Below, one piece after another: positions 33,032 to 41,398 of a DNA stretch of 63,192 nt (position 1 is its first letter; every line of letters begins with the position of its first letter). The position numbers and the translations under genes were made by a program. The DNA is from Jannaschia maritima. Lineage in GTDB: Bacteria > Pseudomonadota > Alphaproteobacteria > Rhodobacterales > Rhodobacteraceae. The notes below the pieces were generated by a model. It had not been told where the DNA came from. It searched no databases and saw only the letters and a program-made list of their open reading frames with translations. The stretch covers positions 1 to 63,192 of the forward strand of contig NZ_JARGZA010000018.1 of the NCBI RefSeq assembly GCF_030973515.1. Direction: 5' to 3'.

Positions 33032-33943
33032 TCAGATCCTTCGGGTCTGGCGGTCGAGCACGGTCTTGCCGAAGAGCGAGGCGGCCAAGTCGACGGCCAC
33101 CCGCGCGGTACGGCCATGCTCGTCCAGCATGGGGTTCAACTCGGCCAGGTCGAGCGACGTGACCAGGCCGGATTCGTGCAACAGCTCCATCACCAGATGC
33201 GCTTCGCGGAAGGTCGCGCCGCCCGGGACGGTGGTGCCCACGGCGGGGGCTATGGCGGGATCCAGGAAGTCGACGTCGAGCGAGACGTGGACGTCCGCCC
33301 CGGCGCGCGCGGCGCGGTCCAGGAAGGCGCGGACGGGAGCCGCGACGCCGTCCTCGTCCACCGCGCGCATGTCGTGGACGCGTACCCCCGCCTGGCCCAG
33401 ACGAGTGCGTTCCTGGGCATCGACCGATCGCAGGCCCAGCATCAGCACGTCCTCCGGCGCGACGGCGTGACCCAGGGGTGGGAAGGCGTCGAACCCCGAC
33501 TGTCCGGTGGCATAGGCGGCGGGCGTGCCGTGCAGGTTGCCGCTGTCGGTGCTGCCCAGGTCGTGGAAGTCGCTATGCGCGTCCAGCCACAGCACGTGCA
33601 GGGGGCGGCCGCGGTCCGCCGCCCGCGCGGCCATGGCGGGCACGGTGCAGGCAGCCATGAAGTGATCGCCGCCCAGGAAGACGGCCGTGCCGTCGATGCG
33701 GGGCATGGCGCGTGCGGCGTCCAGCCAGCCGAAACAGGCGCCCAGGTCGTGGATGGCCGCGTTCGGGTGCGCGGGGGCGCCGATGGACACGGGTGCCAGG
33801 TCGCCCCGGTCGGTCACGGCGTGGCCCAGGTCGCGCAGGGCGCGGGGCAGGCCGGCGGTGCGAAGGGCGGCGGGGCCCATCGCGCAGCCGGCGATGCCCG
33901 CGCCCTCGCCGACGGGCAGGCCGAGAAGTGTGATATCGGTCAT
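33032..33943 (-). CDS. rocF: Arginase
   Basis: 303 residues of the ureohydrolase family; hydrolyses arginine to ornithine and urea. The manganese ligands are all visible: GGDHF with His94, LDAHSDFHD with Asp121, His123 and Asp125, and SLDVDFLDPA with Asp223 and Asp225. The start is ATG 33941-33943. It is the first gene of a two-gene operon with ornithine cyclodeaminase and is divergent from an Lrp-type regulator 97 bases away, the classic layout for substrate-induced arginine catabolism. Confidence 0.93.
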   Translation of the reverse strand: MTDITLLGLPVGEGAGIAGCAMGPAALRTAGLPRALRDLGHAVTDRGDLAPVSIGAPAHPNAAIHDLGACFGWLDAARAMPRIDGTAVFLGGDHFMAACTVPAMAARAADRGRPLHVLWLDAHSDFHDLGSTDSGNLHGTPAAYATGQSGFDAFPPLGHAVAPEDVLMLGLRSVDAQERTRLGQAGVRVHDMRAVDEDGVAAPVRAFLDRAARAGADVHVSLDVDFLDPAIAPAVGTTVPGGATFREAHLVMELLHESGLVTSLDLAELNPMLDEHGRTARVAVDLAASLFGKTVLDRQTRRI

Positions 33944-33986
33944 GTCCGCCCGTATCGCCCTCGGACCGCTGGCGGGGAACCATGCA

Positions 33987-33997
33987 GATGTGTCATC
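33987..33997. promoter_or_regulatory. Candidate Lrp-type operator between arginase and lrp
   Basis: GATG-TGT-CATC is a short palindrome in the centre of the 97-base divergent region, where an Lrp/AsnC regulator controlling both directions would bind. The only support is symmetry and position. Confidence 0.3.
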
Positions 33998-34040
33998 CTG
34001 CGTGCCAGACCGGACATATCGACGGCGGACGGGGCGCAAG

Positions 34041-34469
34041 ATGGACGATACGGACCGTAGGCTGATCGCGCTGCTGCGCCACGACGGGCGGATGCCGGTG
34101 GCGAAGCTGGCGGGGGCGTTGGGCTTGGGCCGGGCGGCGGTGGCTTCGCGGATGGACAGGCTGCGACGCGACGGCACGATCGAGGGGTTCACGGTCGTCC
34201 TGCGCGATGCGGCCGCGCCCGCGCCGGTCCGCGGCATCGTGATGATCGAGTTGCAGGGTCGGCTGATGCCAGAGGTCACGGCCAGCCTGGACCGCATGCC
34301 GGAGGTGCGGGCGATCCACACGACGGCCGGGCGCTGGGGCCTGATCTGCGAGATCGGGACGGAGGATCTGGCCGCGTTCGACGACCTGTTGTGGCGCATC
34401 GAACGCCTGCGCGGCGTCACCCGGTCGGAGACCAACCTGTACCTGACGACGAAGCGCAGTGCGCGCTGA
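34041..34469 (+). CDS. Lrp/AsnC-family transcriptional regulator
   Basis: 142 residues. N-terminal helix-turn-helix: MDDTDRRLIALLRHDGRMPV then LAGALGLGRAAVASRMDRLR. C-terminal RAM domain: VRGIVMIELQGR, VRAIHTTAGRWGLICEIGTE. It is divergent from the arginase operon, so it probably senses arginine or ornithine and activates that operon. The ATG at 34041 is chosen because upstream frame sequence reads as the antisense of arginase. A strong hairpin follows the gene. Confidence 0.92.
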   Translation: MDDTDRRLIALLRHDGRMPVAKLAGALGLGRAAVASRMDRLRRDGTIEGFTVVLRDAAAPAPVRGIVMIELQGRLMPEVTASLDRMPEVRAIHTTAGRWGLICEIGTEDLAAFDDLLWRIERLRGVTRSETNLYLTTKRSAR

Positions 34470-34515
34470 GGCGGGGGATTAGGTAAGGATACCCCGCCTT
34501 GCCCGGCCCAGTCCT

Positions 34516-34538
34516 CGCGCGGTAGCTTCCGCGCGTTT
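34516..34538 (+). terminator. Rho-independent terminator of the Lrp gene
   Basis: CGCGCGG-TAGCTT-CCGCGCG followed by TTT, 47 bases after the lrp stop. It isolates the next gene from the regulator's transcript. Confidence 0.65.
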
Positions 34539-34560
34539 CCAAAAGGAAAGGTCCGGGCGG

Positions 34561-35664
34561 ATGGCATTGGCGAGCAGGTACTTCTCGGGCGTCGAAGGGC
34601 TCCAGGCGGCGGCGGCGAGCCGTCCGGCCTTGAAGCGCGGGTCGCGGGGCGAGGCCGTGCGCCGCCTGCAGGTCGGGCTGAACGCGATGGGCCACCACAT
34701 GCCGCGCTCGACCATCCCCGGCGGCGGGTTCGACGGCGCCTATGGGCGCGAGATGGACGGGATCGTCACCGCGCTGCAGCGATCCACAGGGCTGACGGTC
34801 GACGGCATCGCGGGGCGTCAGGTGGTGGGCCACGTGGACGCAAAGATGCGCGACTTGGAAACCGCGCTAGCGAGCTTGGCGCCGGCGCTGGATCAGGGAA
34901 CCGCCCGTTGGGACGGCCCGCCGATCCGTGCGAATGCGGGCCGGCTATCGCCCGAGTCCGTGGCGCGTGGGACGTCGCCGCAATGCATTGTCCAAGCCCG
35001 CACCCGCCTGCTGGCGTTGCGGCAGGGCAACGTCTCTTACCGGAAGCCCGTCTGGACTCATCTGGCGCAAACCACGTCGCACGATATGGTCAACGGCGCC
35101 GCGGCCTTACCGGTCTTGGTCGGTCTTGCCGCCGCATTGTTCGAGGCGCTCGCGGGGGTGCAGCAGGCGCTATGGGTCTGGACCGCGCTTTGCGCGGCCG
35201 CAACGGTGACCGTGGCGGTCGTGCCGAAGGCCATAGACGAGATCGCCGCGATGGCGTCGCAAGCCGAACGGATGGTGCGCGACGCCGTAGGAGAGCTCGA
35301 AGCTTTGCTTGCGGCATACGAGGGTGCGCTTGGGCCTTGCGCCCACCACCTCAAGGACCTGATCGGCACCCTTTGGCTGATGATCAAGCGCACGGCGAGA
35401 GAAGGCGCGACCCGCCCCAAGCGCATGTGTAGACCGGGCGATCAGTGGGAAGTGGACCGCAACGTCCTGAAGGATATCAAAGACCTGACTAACAAGGCGA
35501 TCAGGCACATAGAGGCGCTTCTGAATTGCTTGGCTGACCGCGGAATCATCACGGATGACGCCGCGACCGCGATCTTTCGCTGGCTCGAACGTAACAAGCG
35601 TCTATCGTTGAAGGTCGGCTGGACGCGAAAGGTTTTCCAAGAACTTACCAAGCTGCTCTGGTAG
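34561..35664 (+). CDS. Orphan protein: N-terminal peptidoglycan-binding domain, membrane hairpin, unknown C-terminus
   Basis: 367 residues. Residues 1-100 hold a PG_binding_1-like module (SRYFSGVEGLQAAAASR, LKRGSRGEAVRRLQVGLNAM, GFDGAYGREMDGIVTALQRS, GLTVDGIAG). About 182-222 is strongly hydrophobic, probably two membrane helices (ALPVLVGLAAALFEALAGV, ALWVWTALCAAATVTVAVV). The last 140 residues are helical and basic (RMCRPGDQWEVDRNVLKDIK, KLLW end). No signal peptide. The 3' third is visibly less GC-rich, with codons such as AAA, AAC, ATC and TTG rare in the neighbours, hinting at transfer. The N-terminal layout resembles modules found on predicted toxin or contractile-injection effector proteins, but no secretion or immunity gene is beside it. 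Function unknown. Confidence 0.85.
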   Translation: MALASRYFSGVEGLQAAAASRPALKRGSRGEAVRRLQVGLNAMGHHMPRSTIPGGGFDGAYGREMDGIVTALQRSTGLTVDGIAGRQVVGHVDAKMRDLETALASLAPALDQGTARWDGPPIRANAGRLSPESVARGTSPQCIVQARTRLLALRQGNVSYRKPVWTHLAQTTSHDMVNGAAALPVLVGLAAALFEALAGVQQALWVWTALCAAATVTVAVVPKAIDEIAAMASQAERMVRDAVGELEALLAAYEGALGPCAHHLKDLIGTLWLMIKRTAREGATRPKRMCRPGDQWEVDRNVLKDIKDLTNKAIRHIEALLNCLADRGIITDDAATAIFRWLERNKRLSLKVGWTRKVFQELTKLLW

Positions 35665-35682
35665 TCCGCGCGCGCCGGCCAT

Positions 35683-36936
35683 CTATCGCAGCGCGCGTCC
35701 CTTGATGATCGCATCGTCGCCGTAGCGGCCGCGGATGGCGTCGGTGGCGCGTTCGGCGCGGGCGCGGCGGGCGGCGCCGGGGTCGAGCAGGTCGTCCACG
35801 CGGTCGGCGCGGTCGGCGGGGGTCAGGTCGGACAGGCCCACCCCGATCAGGCGCATGTCCGCCAGGGGCCCCTGCGCGCCCAGCAGCGCGCGGGCTGTGC
35901 GATAGATGCGGTCGGCCATCTGCGTGGGTTCCGGCAGCCCCGTGCGGCGCGTGAGAAGCTGGAAGTCCGCCCGCTTCAGCTTCAGCGTCACGGTCCGGCC
36001 CGCGAGGCCCTTGGCCTTGGCGCGCGCGCTGACCTGCTCCGCCAGGCGCCAGACATGGCCGTCCAGGATGTCGGCGTCGTGGGTGTCGTCGCCGAACGTC
36101 GTCTCCTTGCTGATGGATTTCGGGATGCGGTCGCGCTTGACCGGGCGGGCGTCCAGGCCCCGCGCCAGATGCCACAGCCGGTCGCCGGTCGATCCGAACC
36201 GGTCGGCCAGGTCGCGGCGGGACCAGCGCTTCAGGTCGTGGATCGTGCGGATGCCCGCGCGTTCCAGCGACGCGCGGCCCGCCGCACCCACCCCCCAGAT
36301 CAGGGATACGGGCTTGGGGTCGAGGAACGCGTCCGTTTCCGCCCGCCCGATCACGGAGAAGCCGTTGGGCTTGTCGAGGTCGGATGCGATCTTCGCGAGG
36401 AACTTGTTGTGCGACAGGCCGATGGAGCCGGTGATGCCGAGCTCGTCGCGCATCCGCTTCGTCAGCCCGGCCAGCATCACGGCGGGCGGGGCGCCGTGCA
36501 GCTTGGCGGTGCCGGTCAGGTCGAGGAACGCCTCATCCAGCGACAGGGGCTCGATGGCGGGGGTCAGGTCCTCCATCATCGCGCGGATGGCTTGGCTGAC
36601 CTCGACATAAAGCGACATGCGGCCCTTGATGACGACGGCGTCGGGGCACAGGCGCAGGGCCTGGAACATGGGCATCGCGGAGCGCACGCCCCGGATGCGC
36701 GCCACGTAGCAGCAGGTGGACACGACGCCGCGTCGTCCGCCGCCGATGATCACCGGCTTGTCGGCCAGGTCGGGGCGGTCGCGCTTCTCGACGCTGGCAT
36801 AGAAGGCGTCGCAGTCCATGTGGGCGATGGACAGGTCCCACAGCTCCGGGTGGGTCGTGACGCGGGGCGAGGCGCAGGTCGGGCAGCGGGTCCCGCCGCC
36901 GAAGGCGTTCAGGCAGGCGCGGCAGAGGGCGGGCAT
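35683..36936 (-). CDS. dinB: DNA polymerase IV with N-terminal zinc-ribbon-like extension
   Basis: 417 residues; error-prone Y-family polymerase for lesion bypass. Catalytic motifs are AHMDCDAFYASVEKRDRPDL and LSLDEAFLDLTG; HNKFLAKIASDLDKPNGF and the little-finger domain follow. ATG 36934-36936 gives a start with Cys5-x2-Cys8 and Cys18-x2-Cys21 (LCRACLNAFGGGTRCPTC), a small zinc-ribbon-like extension before the polymerase that E. coli DinB lacks. No sliding-clamp motif is obvious at the C-terminus (it ends IIKGRALR). Confidence 0.92.
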   Translation of the reverse strand: MPALCRACLNAFGGGTRCPTCASPRVTTHPELWDLSIAHMDCDAFYASVEKRDRPDLADKPVIIGGGRRGVVSTCCYVARIRGVRSAMPMFQALRLCPDAVVIKGRMSLYVEVSQAIRAMMEDLTPAIEPLSLDEAFLDLTGTAKLHGAPPAVMLAGLTKRMRDELGITGSIGLSHNKFLAKIASDLDKPNGFSVIGRAETDAFLDPKPVSLIWGVGAAGRASLERAGIRTIHDLKRWSRRDLADRFGSTGDRLWHLARGLDARPVKRDRIPKSISKETTFGDDTHDADILDGHVWRLAEQVSARAKAKGLAGRTVTLKLKRADFQLLTRRTGLPEPTQMADRIYRTARALLGAQGPLADMRLIGVGLSDLTPADRADRVDDLLDPGAARRARAERATDAIRGRYGDDAIIKGRALR

Positions 36937-37154
36937 CGGACCGGTCCTTCGGGCTGGTGCGGGCGGGTTGGAACGGGCGCGCCGCGCGGCGCGTTCACCG
37001 TCCATAGCCCATTCGGGACCCCCCGTCAGGGGGTGTCCCGTGGCGTCGGGTCGCCGGGATCAGATCGTCCCGGTGGCTGGCCCAGGGCCAAGGGGCGGCG
37101 CCCGGGGTGGGGCCGCCCCGATCCCGCTTCCCGCCCCCTTCCAGGAGGTCCGCC

Positions 37155-37469
37155 ATGCCTGCCGATCCGACCCGCACCACCCAGCCCGGAACCACCACGC
37201 CCGTGGAGGCCGACGCGCCGGAGGACCGGACCCATCCCGCCGGGCCGAACGACACCGACGACACGTACCGCCCGGAGACCGCGCAGGAGCGCGCGTCCGA
37301 CGCGACCATGAACCCCACGCCCCATGCGGCGGCGGGCGCCAGCGGCACCGCCCCCGCGGGCGTCGAGACGCCGAAGGACGGCAAGTCGCGCACGCTGCTG
37401 ATCGGGGCGGTCGTGGCCGTCGTGGTCATCCTGCTGGCGTTCCTGCTGCTGTCGGGCGGTGCCACGTGA
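37155..37469 (+). CDS. Small tail-anchored protein, function unknown
   Basis: 104 residues: a long disordered, Thr/Pro/Asp-rich N-terminal part, then a single C-terminal membrane helix (TLLIGAVVAVVVILLAFLLL) ending SGGAT. Start ATG 37155 with a perfect AGGAGG seven bases before. No recognised domain. It overlaps the next small membrane protein by 4 bases (GTGA), so the two are probably partners. Confidence 0.7.
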   Translation: MPADPTRTTQPGTTTPVEADAPEDRTHPAGPNDTDDTYRPETAQERASDATMNPTPHAAAGASGTAPAGVETPKDGKSRTLLIGAVVAVVVILLAFLLLSGGAT

Positions 37470-37660
37470 CCGAGGAAAAGGTCGGCCGCACCCCGCCCGA
37501 ACGGTCCCGCCGCGGCGCGTGGGGCATCTGGGTCGGGGTGGGCGTGATCGCGATCCTGGCCGTGTCGCTGTTCGGCTTCGCGCTCGATCCCGGCGAGGCG
37601 GAGATCGAGGAGGCGCCGACCGGCGTGATGCTGGACACGGAGGAAGACCTGGGGAACTGA
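37466..37660 (+). CDS. Small single-pass membrane protein, function unknown
   Basis: 64 residues: basic N-terminus (TEEKVGRTPPERSRRG), one membrane helix (WGIWVGVGVIAILAVSLFGF) and an acidic C-terminal tail (GEAEIEEAPTGVMLDTEEDL). Start is GTG 37466 over the stop of the upstream gene. The N-in, C-out orientation predicted from charges is the reverse topology of a tail-anchored partner's loop. No family recognised. Confidence 0.65.
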   Translation: MTEEKVGRTPPERSRRGAWGIWVGVGVIAILAVSLFGFALDPGEAEIEEAPTGVMLDTEEDLGN

Positions 37661-37978
37661 CCTGCACCCCCCGCGCCGCCGCCGATCGCACCCATCGGTC
37701 ATGCCGCGCTGCGGCGAAGGGTTCTCCGGTCCGTGTGCCGTGGGACCCTTCCGTCGCGATCAGTTTGGGCCGGAGCGGGCCGCGACGCAACCGGGACGAT
37801 GATCAATGGAACGAGGGGTCCGAGCGGTCCGCCGGGCACCGGCGGCACGTCGCGCCGCGCCGACTGGGCCGCAACGACGCCCGTCTGCGTCGCGTCTGCG
37901 CTGCGTCTGCTCCGCGTCGGACAGGTTTGCGATTCGCGGCGGCGGTCGCCCGACCGGGGGCGTTCCCCGACCGATCCC
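37661..37978. other. 318-base gap without a recognised gene
   Basis: Contains a run of imperfect GCGTCTGC-type repeats at about 37884-37920 and the 3' flank of pyrF. No supported frame, no tRNA, and no clear terminator. Confidence 0.4.
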
Positions 37979-38668
37979 CTAGGGCAGGTCCGCCAGCACG
38001 GCGCGCAACGCCGCGACCGGGTCGGAGGCGGCGTGGATCGGGCGTCCGATGACGACGTGGTCGGCGCCCGCCTCCAGCGCCGCGCGGGGCGTGGCGATGC
38101 GCTTCTGGTCGCCCGCATCAGCGCCCGCGGGACGCACCCCGGGGGTGACGACGAGCTTACCCGCCGCTTCGGGCAGGGCGCGGATCGCGGCGGCCTCCCA
38201 GGGGGAGGCGATCACGCCGTCGGCGCCCGCGTCGAAGGCGCGCCCGGCGCGGTCCACCACCAGATCGGCCACCTCGCCCGGCCGCATGAGGGCCGCGTCC
38301 AGATCGGCGCGGTCGAGCGAGGTCAGGATCGTGACGGCCAGGATGCGCGTGTCGCCCTTCGCCTGGGCCGCGGCCCCCACCACGTAGGGGTCGCCGTGGA
38401 CGGTCAGGAGGTCGTGGCCGAAGGCGGCCAGCCCGCGGACCGCGGCCTCCACCGTGGCGCCGATGTCGAACAGCTTCATGTCGAGGAAGGTGCGCTTGCC
38501 GTGCTCGTCCTTCAGCTCGTTCGCCAGCGCCAGGCCGCCGCCGGTCAACATGCCCAGCCCGACCTTGTAGAAGGTCGCCGCGTCGCCCAGCCGGGCGGCC
38601 ATCTCCAGCCCCGCCAGGGCGTGGGGGACGTCGAGCGCGACGATGACGCGGTCGTCGCCCGCGGTCAC
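37979..38668 (-). CDS. pyrF: Orotidine 5'-phosphate decarboxylase
   Basis: 229 residues; the last step of UMP synthesis. The catalytic Asp-x-Lys-x-x-Asp stretch is FLDMKLFDIGATV. DRVIVALDVPHALAGLEMA, LTVHGDP, LVVTPGVRPAGADAGDQKRI and GADHVVIGRPI complete the TIM-barrel signature. Start GTG 38666-38668 overlaps the EVE gene stop by 4 bases. Last gene of the tsaD-gpsA-yciI-EVE-pyrF run. Confidence 0.94.
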   Translation of the reverse strand: MTAGDDRVIVALDVPHALAGLEMAARLGDAATFYKVGLGMLTGGGLALANELKDEHGKRTFLDMKLFDIGATVEAAVRGLAAFGHDLLTVHGDPYVVGAAAQAKGDTRILAVTILTSLDRADLDAALMRPGEVADLVVDRAGRAFDAGADGVIASPWEAAAIRALPEAAGKLVVTPGVRPAGADAGDQKRIATPRAALEAGADHVVIGRPIHAASDPVAALRAVLADLP

Positions 38669-39084
38669 GGGTCGACCCCGGCCAGGGCGCAGACGATGCG
38701 CCATTCGTCGGGCGTCACGGGCTGAACCGACAGGCGGCTCTGACGGATGAGGGCCATGTCCCCCAGCCCGTCGGTGGCCTTGATCCGGGCCAGCGTGACG
38801 GGCGTGGCGACGGGGCGGAGGGCGCGGATGTCCACGCAGTCCCAGCGGTCGTCGTCCGCGGTGCTGTCGGGGTGCGCTTCGGCGCAGACCTCCACGATGC
38901 CGACGACGGCCCGCTGGTCCTGCGAATGGTAGAAGAAGCCGCGGTCGCCCAGCGCCATCTCGCGCATGACGTTGCGCGCCTGATAGTTGCGCACGCCGTC
39001 CCATTCCTCGCCCGCGTCGCCCTTCGCGACCTGATCGTCCCAGGACCAGACGGAGGGTTCGGACTTGAAGAGCCAGTGCCTCAC
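38665..39084 (-). CDS. EVE-domain protein
   Basis: 139 residues forming one EVE domain, a PUA-like fold that reads modified bases. HWLFKSEPSVWSWDDQVAKG, WDGVRNYQARNVMREMALGD, FFYHSQDQRAVVGIVEV and LSVQPVTPDEWRIVC match the family. Start GTG 39082-39084. Relatives appear in defence-associated and translation neighbourhoods; here it sits in a housekeeping run between YciI and pyrF. Confidence 0.92.
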   Translation of the reverse strand: MRHWLFKSEPSVWSWDDQVAKGDAGEEWDGVRNYQARNVMREMALGDRGFFYHSQDQRAVVGIVEVCAEAHPDSTADDDRWDCVDIRALRPVATPVTLARIKATDGLGDMALIRQSRLSVQPVTPDEWRIVCALAGVDP

Positions 39085-39353
39085 CTGTCGACGACCCGGT
39101 TCCAGGACTCGATCCGCACGCTGTCGAACAGGCCCGCCTTCGCGTAGGGATCGGCGGCGGCCCAGGCCTCGACATGGGCGCGGTCGGGGGTGTCGAACAC
39201 GATCAGGCTGCCGGCCATCTCGCCCGCCGCGTTCACCAAGGGGCCGGCCTGGCGCACGAGGGGATCGGCGTTCAGGTGATCCAGATGCGCTTCGCGGTTG
39301 TCCATGCGGACCTGGAGGTGGCCGGGTTTGTCGTGGCAGATCAGGACGGTCAT
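39081..39353 (-). CDS. YciI-like protein
   Basis: 90 residues of the YciI/YCII fold, with the conserved His in the first strand (VLICHDKPGHLQVRMDNR) and HLDHL, SLIVFDTPDRAHVEAWAAAD and YAKAGLFDSVRIESWN. Function uncertain; some relatives are dehydrochlorinase- or muconolactone-isomerase-like. ATG 39351-39353; an extra Met at 39356 is possible. It overlaps the EVE gene by 4 bases and is 8-11 bases after gpsA. Confidence 0.9.
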   Translation of the reverse strand: MTVLICHDKPGHLQVRMDNREAHLDHLNADPLVRQAGPLVNAAGEMAGSLIVFDTPDRAHVEAWAAADPYAKAGLFDSVRIESWNRVVDR

Positions 39354-39364
39354 CATGGGGGTCG

Positions 39365-40315
39365 TCACTCCGTGGTGGGCGGGCGGGAGAGCAGGGCGTC
39401 CATCGCGTCTGTCACGTCCGCGCGCCCGGCGGCAAGGTCCGCCACGGCCCGCGTGATGGGCAGGTCGATCCCGTGACGGCGGGCTAGCGCCAGGGCGGCG
39501 GTCGCGGTGGCCACGCCTTCGGTGGTGGCGTCCGGCCGCGGGGCGCCGGCGCCGATGGCGTGGCCCAGGGCGAAGTTGCGCGATCCCGGGCTGGCGCAGG
39601 TCAGGGCCAGGTCGCCCAGGCCCGACAGGCCCGACAGCGTGTCCGCCTGCGCGCCCAGGGCCGTGGCCAGGCGCGTCATCTCGGCCATGCCGCGGGTCAT
39701 CAGCGCGGCGCGGGCCGATTCGCCCAGGCCCGCCCCCATCGCGGCCCCGCAGGCGATGGCCACGACGTTCTTGAGCGCGCCGCCCAGTTCCACCCCCGCG
39801 ACGTCCGCGGCGCGATAGAGGCGAAGGGCGGGGGTCGACAGGACGTCCTGGATCCGCCTGGCCGCGGCGTCGTCCGCGCAGCCCAGCGACAGGGCCGTGG
39901 GCAGGCCGCGCGCGATGTCGGCGGCGAAGGACGGGCCCGACAGGATCGCGACGGCGGCCCCCGGCCAGCGGCGGGCGAGGATCGCGGTGGGGCCCAGGCC
40001 GGTGGTCAGGTCGATCCCCTTGCAGGCCGCGACGGCGGCGGCGGGGGACAGGTCGAGCGCCTCGATGGCCCCGGCCAGGGTCTGCATGGGCAGGGCGAGG
40101 ACGGTCACCTCGGCCCCCCGCAGGGCCCGCGCGTCGCCGGTGCAGCGGATGCGGGGGGGCAGGGCCACGTCCGCCAGGCGGGGCGTCGCGCGATCGGCCT
40201 GGGCGCGGTCCATTGCGGAGGCGTCGCGGCCCCACAGCACGACGTCGCGTCCGGCCTGCGCCCAGGCGCAGGCCAGCGCGGTCCCGAACGCGCCCGCGCC
40301 GACGACGCCGATCAT
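39365..40315 (-). CDS. gpsA: Glycerol-3-phosphate dehydrogenase [NAD(P)+]
   Basis: 316 residues; makes sn-glycerol 3-phosphate for phospholipids. [17 protein letters not shown] is the dinucleotide-binding motif, [18 protein letters not shown] and the catalytic lysine in [20 protein letters not shown] are conserved, and [20 protein letters not shown] closes the family pattern. ATG 40313-40315 overlaps the tsaD stop (ATGA). Confidence 0.94.
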   Translation of the reverse strand: MIGVVGAGAFGTALACAWAQAGRDVVLWGRDASAMDRAQADRATPRLADVALPPRIRCTGDARALRGAEVTVLALPMQTLAGAIEALDLSPAAAVAACKGIDLTTGLGPTAILARRWPGAAVAILSGPSFAADIARGLPTALSLGCADDAAARRIQDVLSTPALRLYRAADVAGVELGGALKNVVAIACGAAMGAGLGESARAALMTRGMAEMTRLATALGAQADTLSGLSGLGDLALTCASPGSRNFALGHAIGAGAPRPDATTEGVATATAALALARRHGIDLPITRAVADLAAGRADVTDAMDALLSRPPTTE

Positions 40316-41370
40316 GCCTTGGCCCCCCGCTTGCCCGATCCCAGCATGGGCGCGGCATCCCCGTCCAGGGGCCAGCGGGGGCGGGCGGCCAGGTCCATGC
40401 CGTCGCGCAGCCCGAGCGCCAGGCGCACGCCGCCGGCATAGGCGATCATCGCGGCATTGTCGGTGCACAGCGCCAGGGGCGGGGCGATCAGGGGCAGGGC
40501 GGTGGCCCCGCGCAGGGCGTCGCGGACGGCGCCGTTCGCCGCGACCCCGCCCGCCACGCAGATCGCCCCGACGCCCGGCGCGGCATGGAGGGCGGCGCGG
40601 GTCTTGGCGGCCAGGATGTCCGCCACCGCCGCCTGGAAGCTGCTGCACAGGTCGGCCCGCACGGACATGCGCAGGCCCCCGTCGCGGGCGCTCGCGGCGT
40701 CGCGCGCGCGCAGCACGGCGGTCTTGAGCCCCGAGAACGACATGTCGCAGCCGGGCCGGTCCAGCAGGGGGCGGGGCAGGGGGATCCCGGGGGCGCCGTT
40801 TCGGGCGCAGGCCTCCACCGCGGGGCCGCCGGGCTGCGGCAGGCCGAGGAGGCGGGCGACCTTGTCGAACGCCTCGCCCGGGGCGTCGTCGATCGTGCCG
40901 CCCAGCCGAACGAAGGCGGTGGGGCCGTCCACGCGCAGGAACTGGCAATGTCCGCCCGATACCAGCAGCAGGAGGTAGGGGAACGCCACAGCGTCGGTCA
41001 GGCGCGGGGTCAGGGCGTGTCCCGCCAGGTGGTTGACGCCCACGAGCGGCAGGCCGCGCGCGGCGGCGATGCCCTTGGCGCACATCACGCCCGACAGGAC
41101 GCCCCCGATCAGGCCGGGTCCCGCCGTGACGGCGACGGCGTCCACCGCGTCGAGGGTCAGGTCCGCGTCCGACAGGGCGCGCAGGACGGCGAGGTCGATC
41201 TTCTCGGCATGGGCGCGGGCCGCGATCTCGGGGACGACGCCGCCGAACGCCGCATGGAGGTCGTCCTGCCGCAGCACGACGTCGGACAGGATCGCCCGCC
41301 CCCGCACCAGGGCGGCGGCGGTGTCGTCGCACGACGTCTCGATCCCCAGGATCGTGGGCTCTTGCACCAT
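40312..41370 (-). CDS. tsaD: tRNA N6-adenosine threonylcarbamoyltransferase TsaD
   Basis: 352 residues; transfers threonylcarbamoyl to A37 of ANN-decoding tRNAs, with TsaB and Tsa[14 protein letters not shown] (ATP loop), [22 protein letters not shown] (metal histidines), [11 protein letters not shown] and [13 protein letters not shown] are the diagnostic motifs. It is divergent from hemD with only 28 bases between start codons, a conserved alphaproteobacterial layout. Confidence 0.95.
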   Translation of the reverse strand: MVQEPTILGIETSCDDTAAALVRGRAILSDVVLRQDDLHAAFGGVVPEIAARAHAEKIDLAVLRALSDADLTLDAVDAVAVTAGPGLIGGVLSGVMCAKGIAAARGLPLVGVNHLAGHALTPRLTDAVAFPYLLLLVSGGHCQFLRVDGPTAFVRLGGTIDDAPGEAFDKVARLLGLPQPGGPAVEACARNGAPGIPLPRPLLDRPGCDMSFSGLKTAVLRARDAASARDGGLRMSVRADLCSSFQAAVADILAAKTRAALHAAPGVGAICVAGGVAANGAVRDALRGATALPLIAPPLALCTDNAAMIAYAGGVRLALGLRDGMDLAARPRWPLDGDAAPMLGSGKRGAKA

Positions 41371-41398
41371 CGCCGCGATCTATGCCCCGGTCGCGCCC

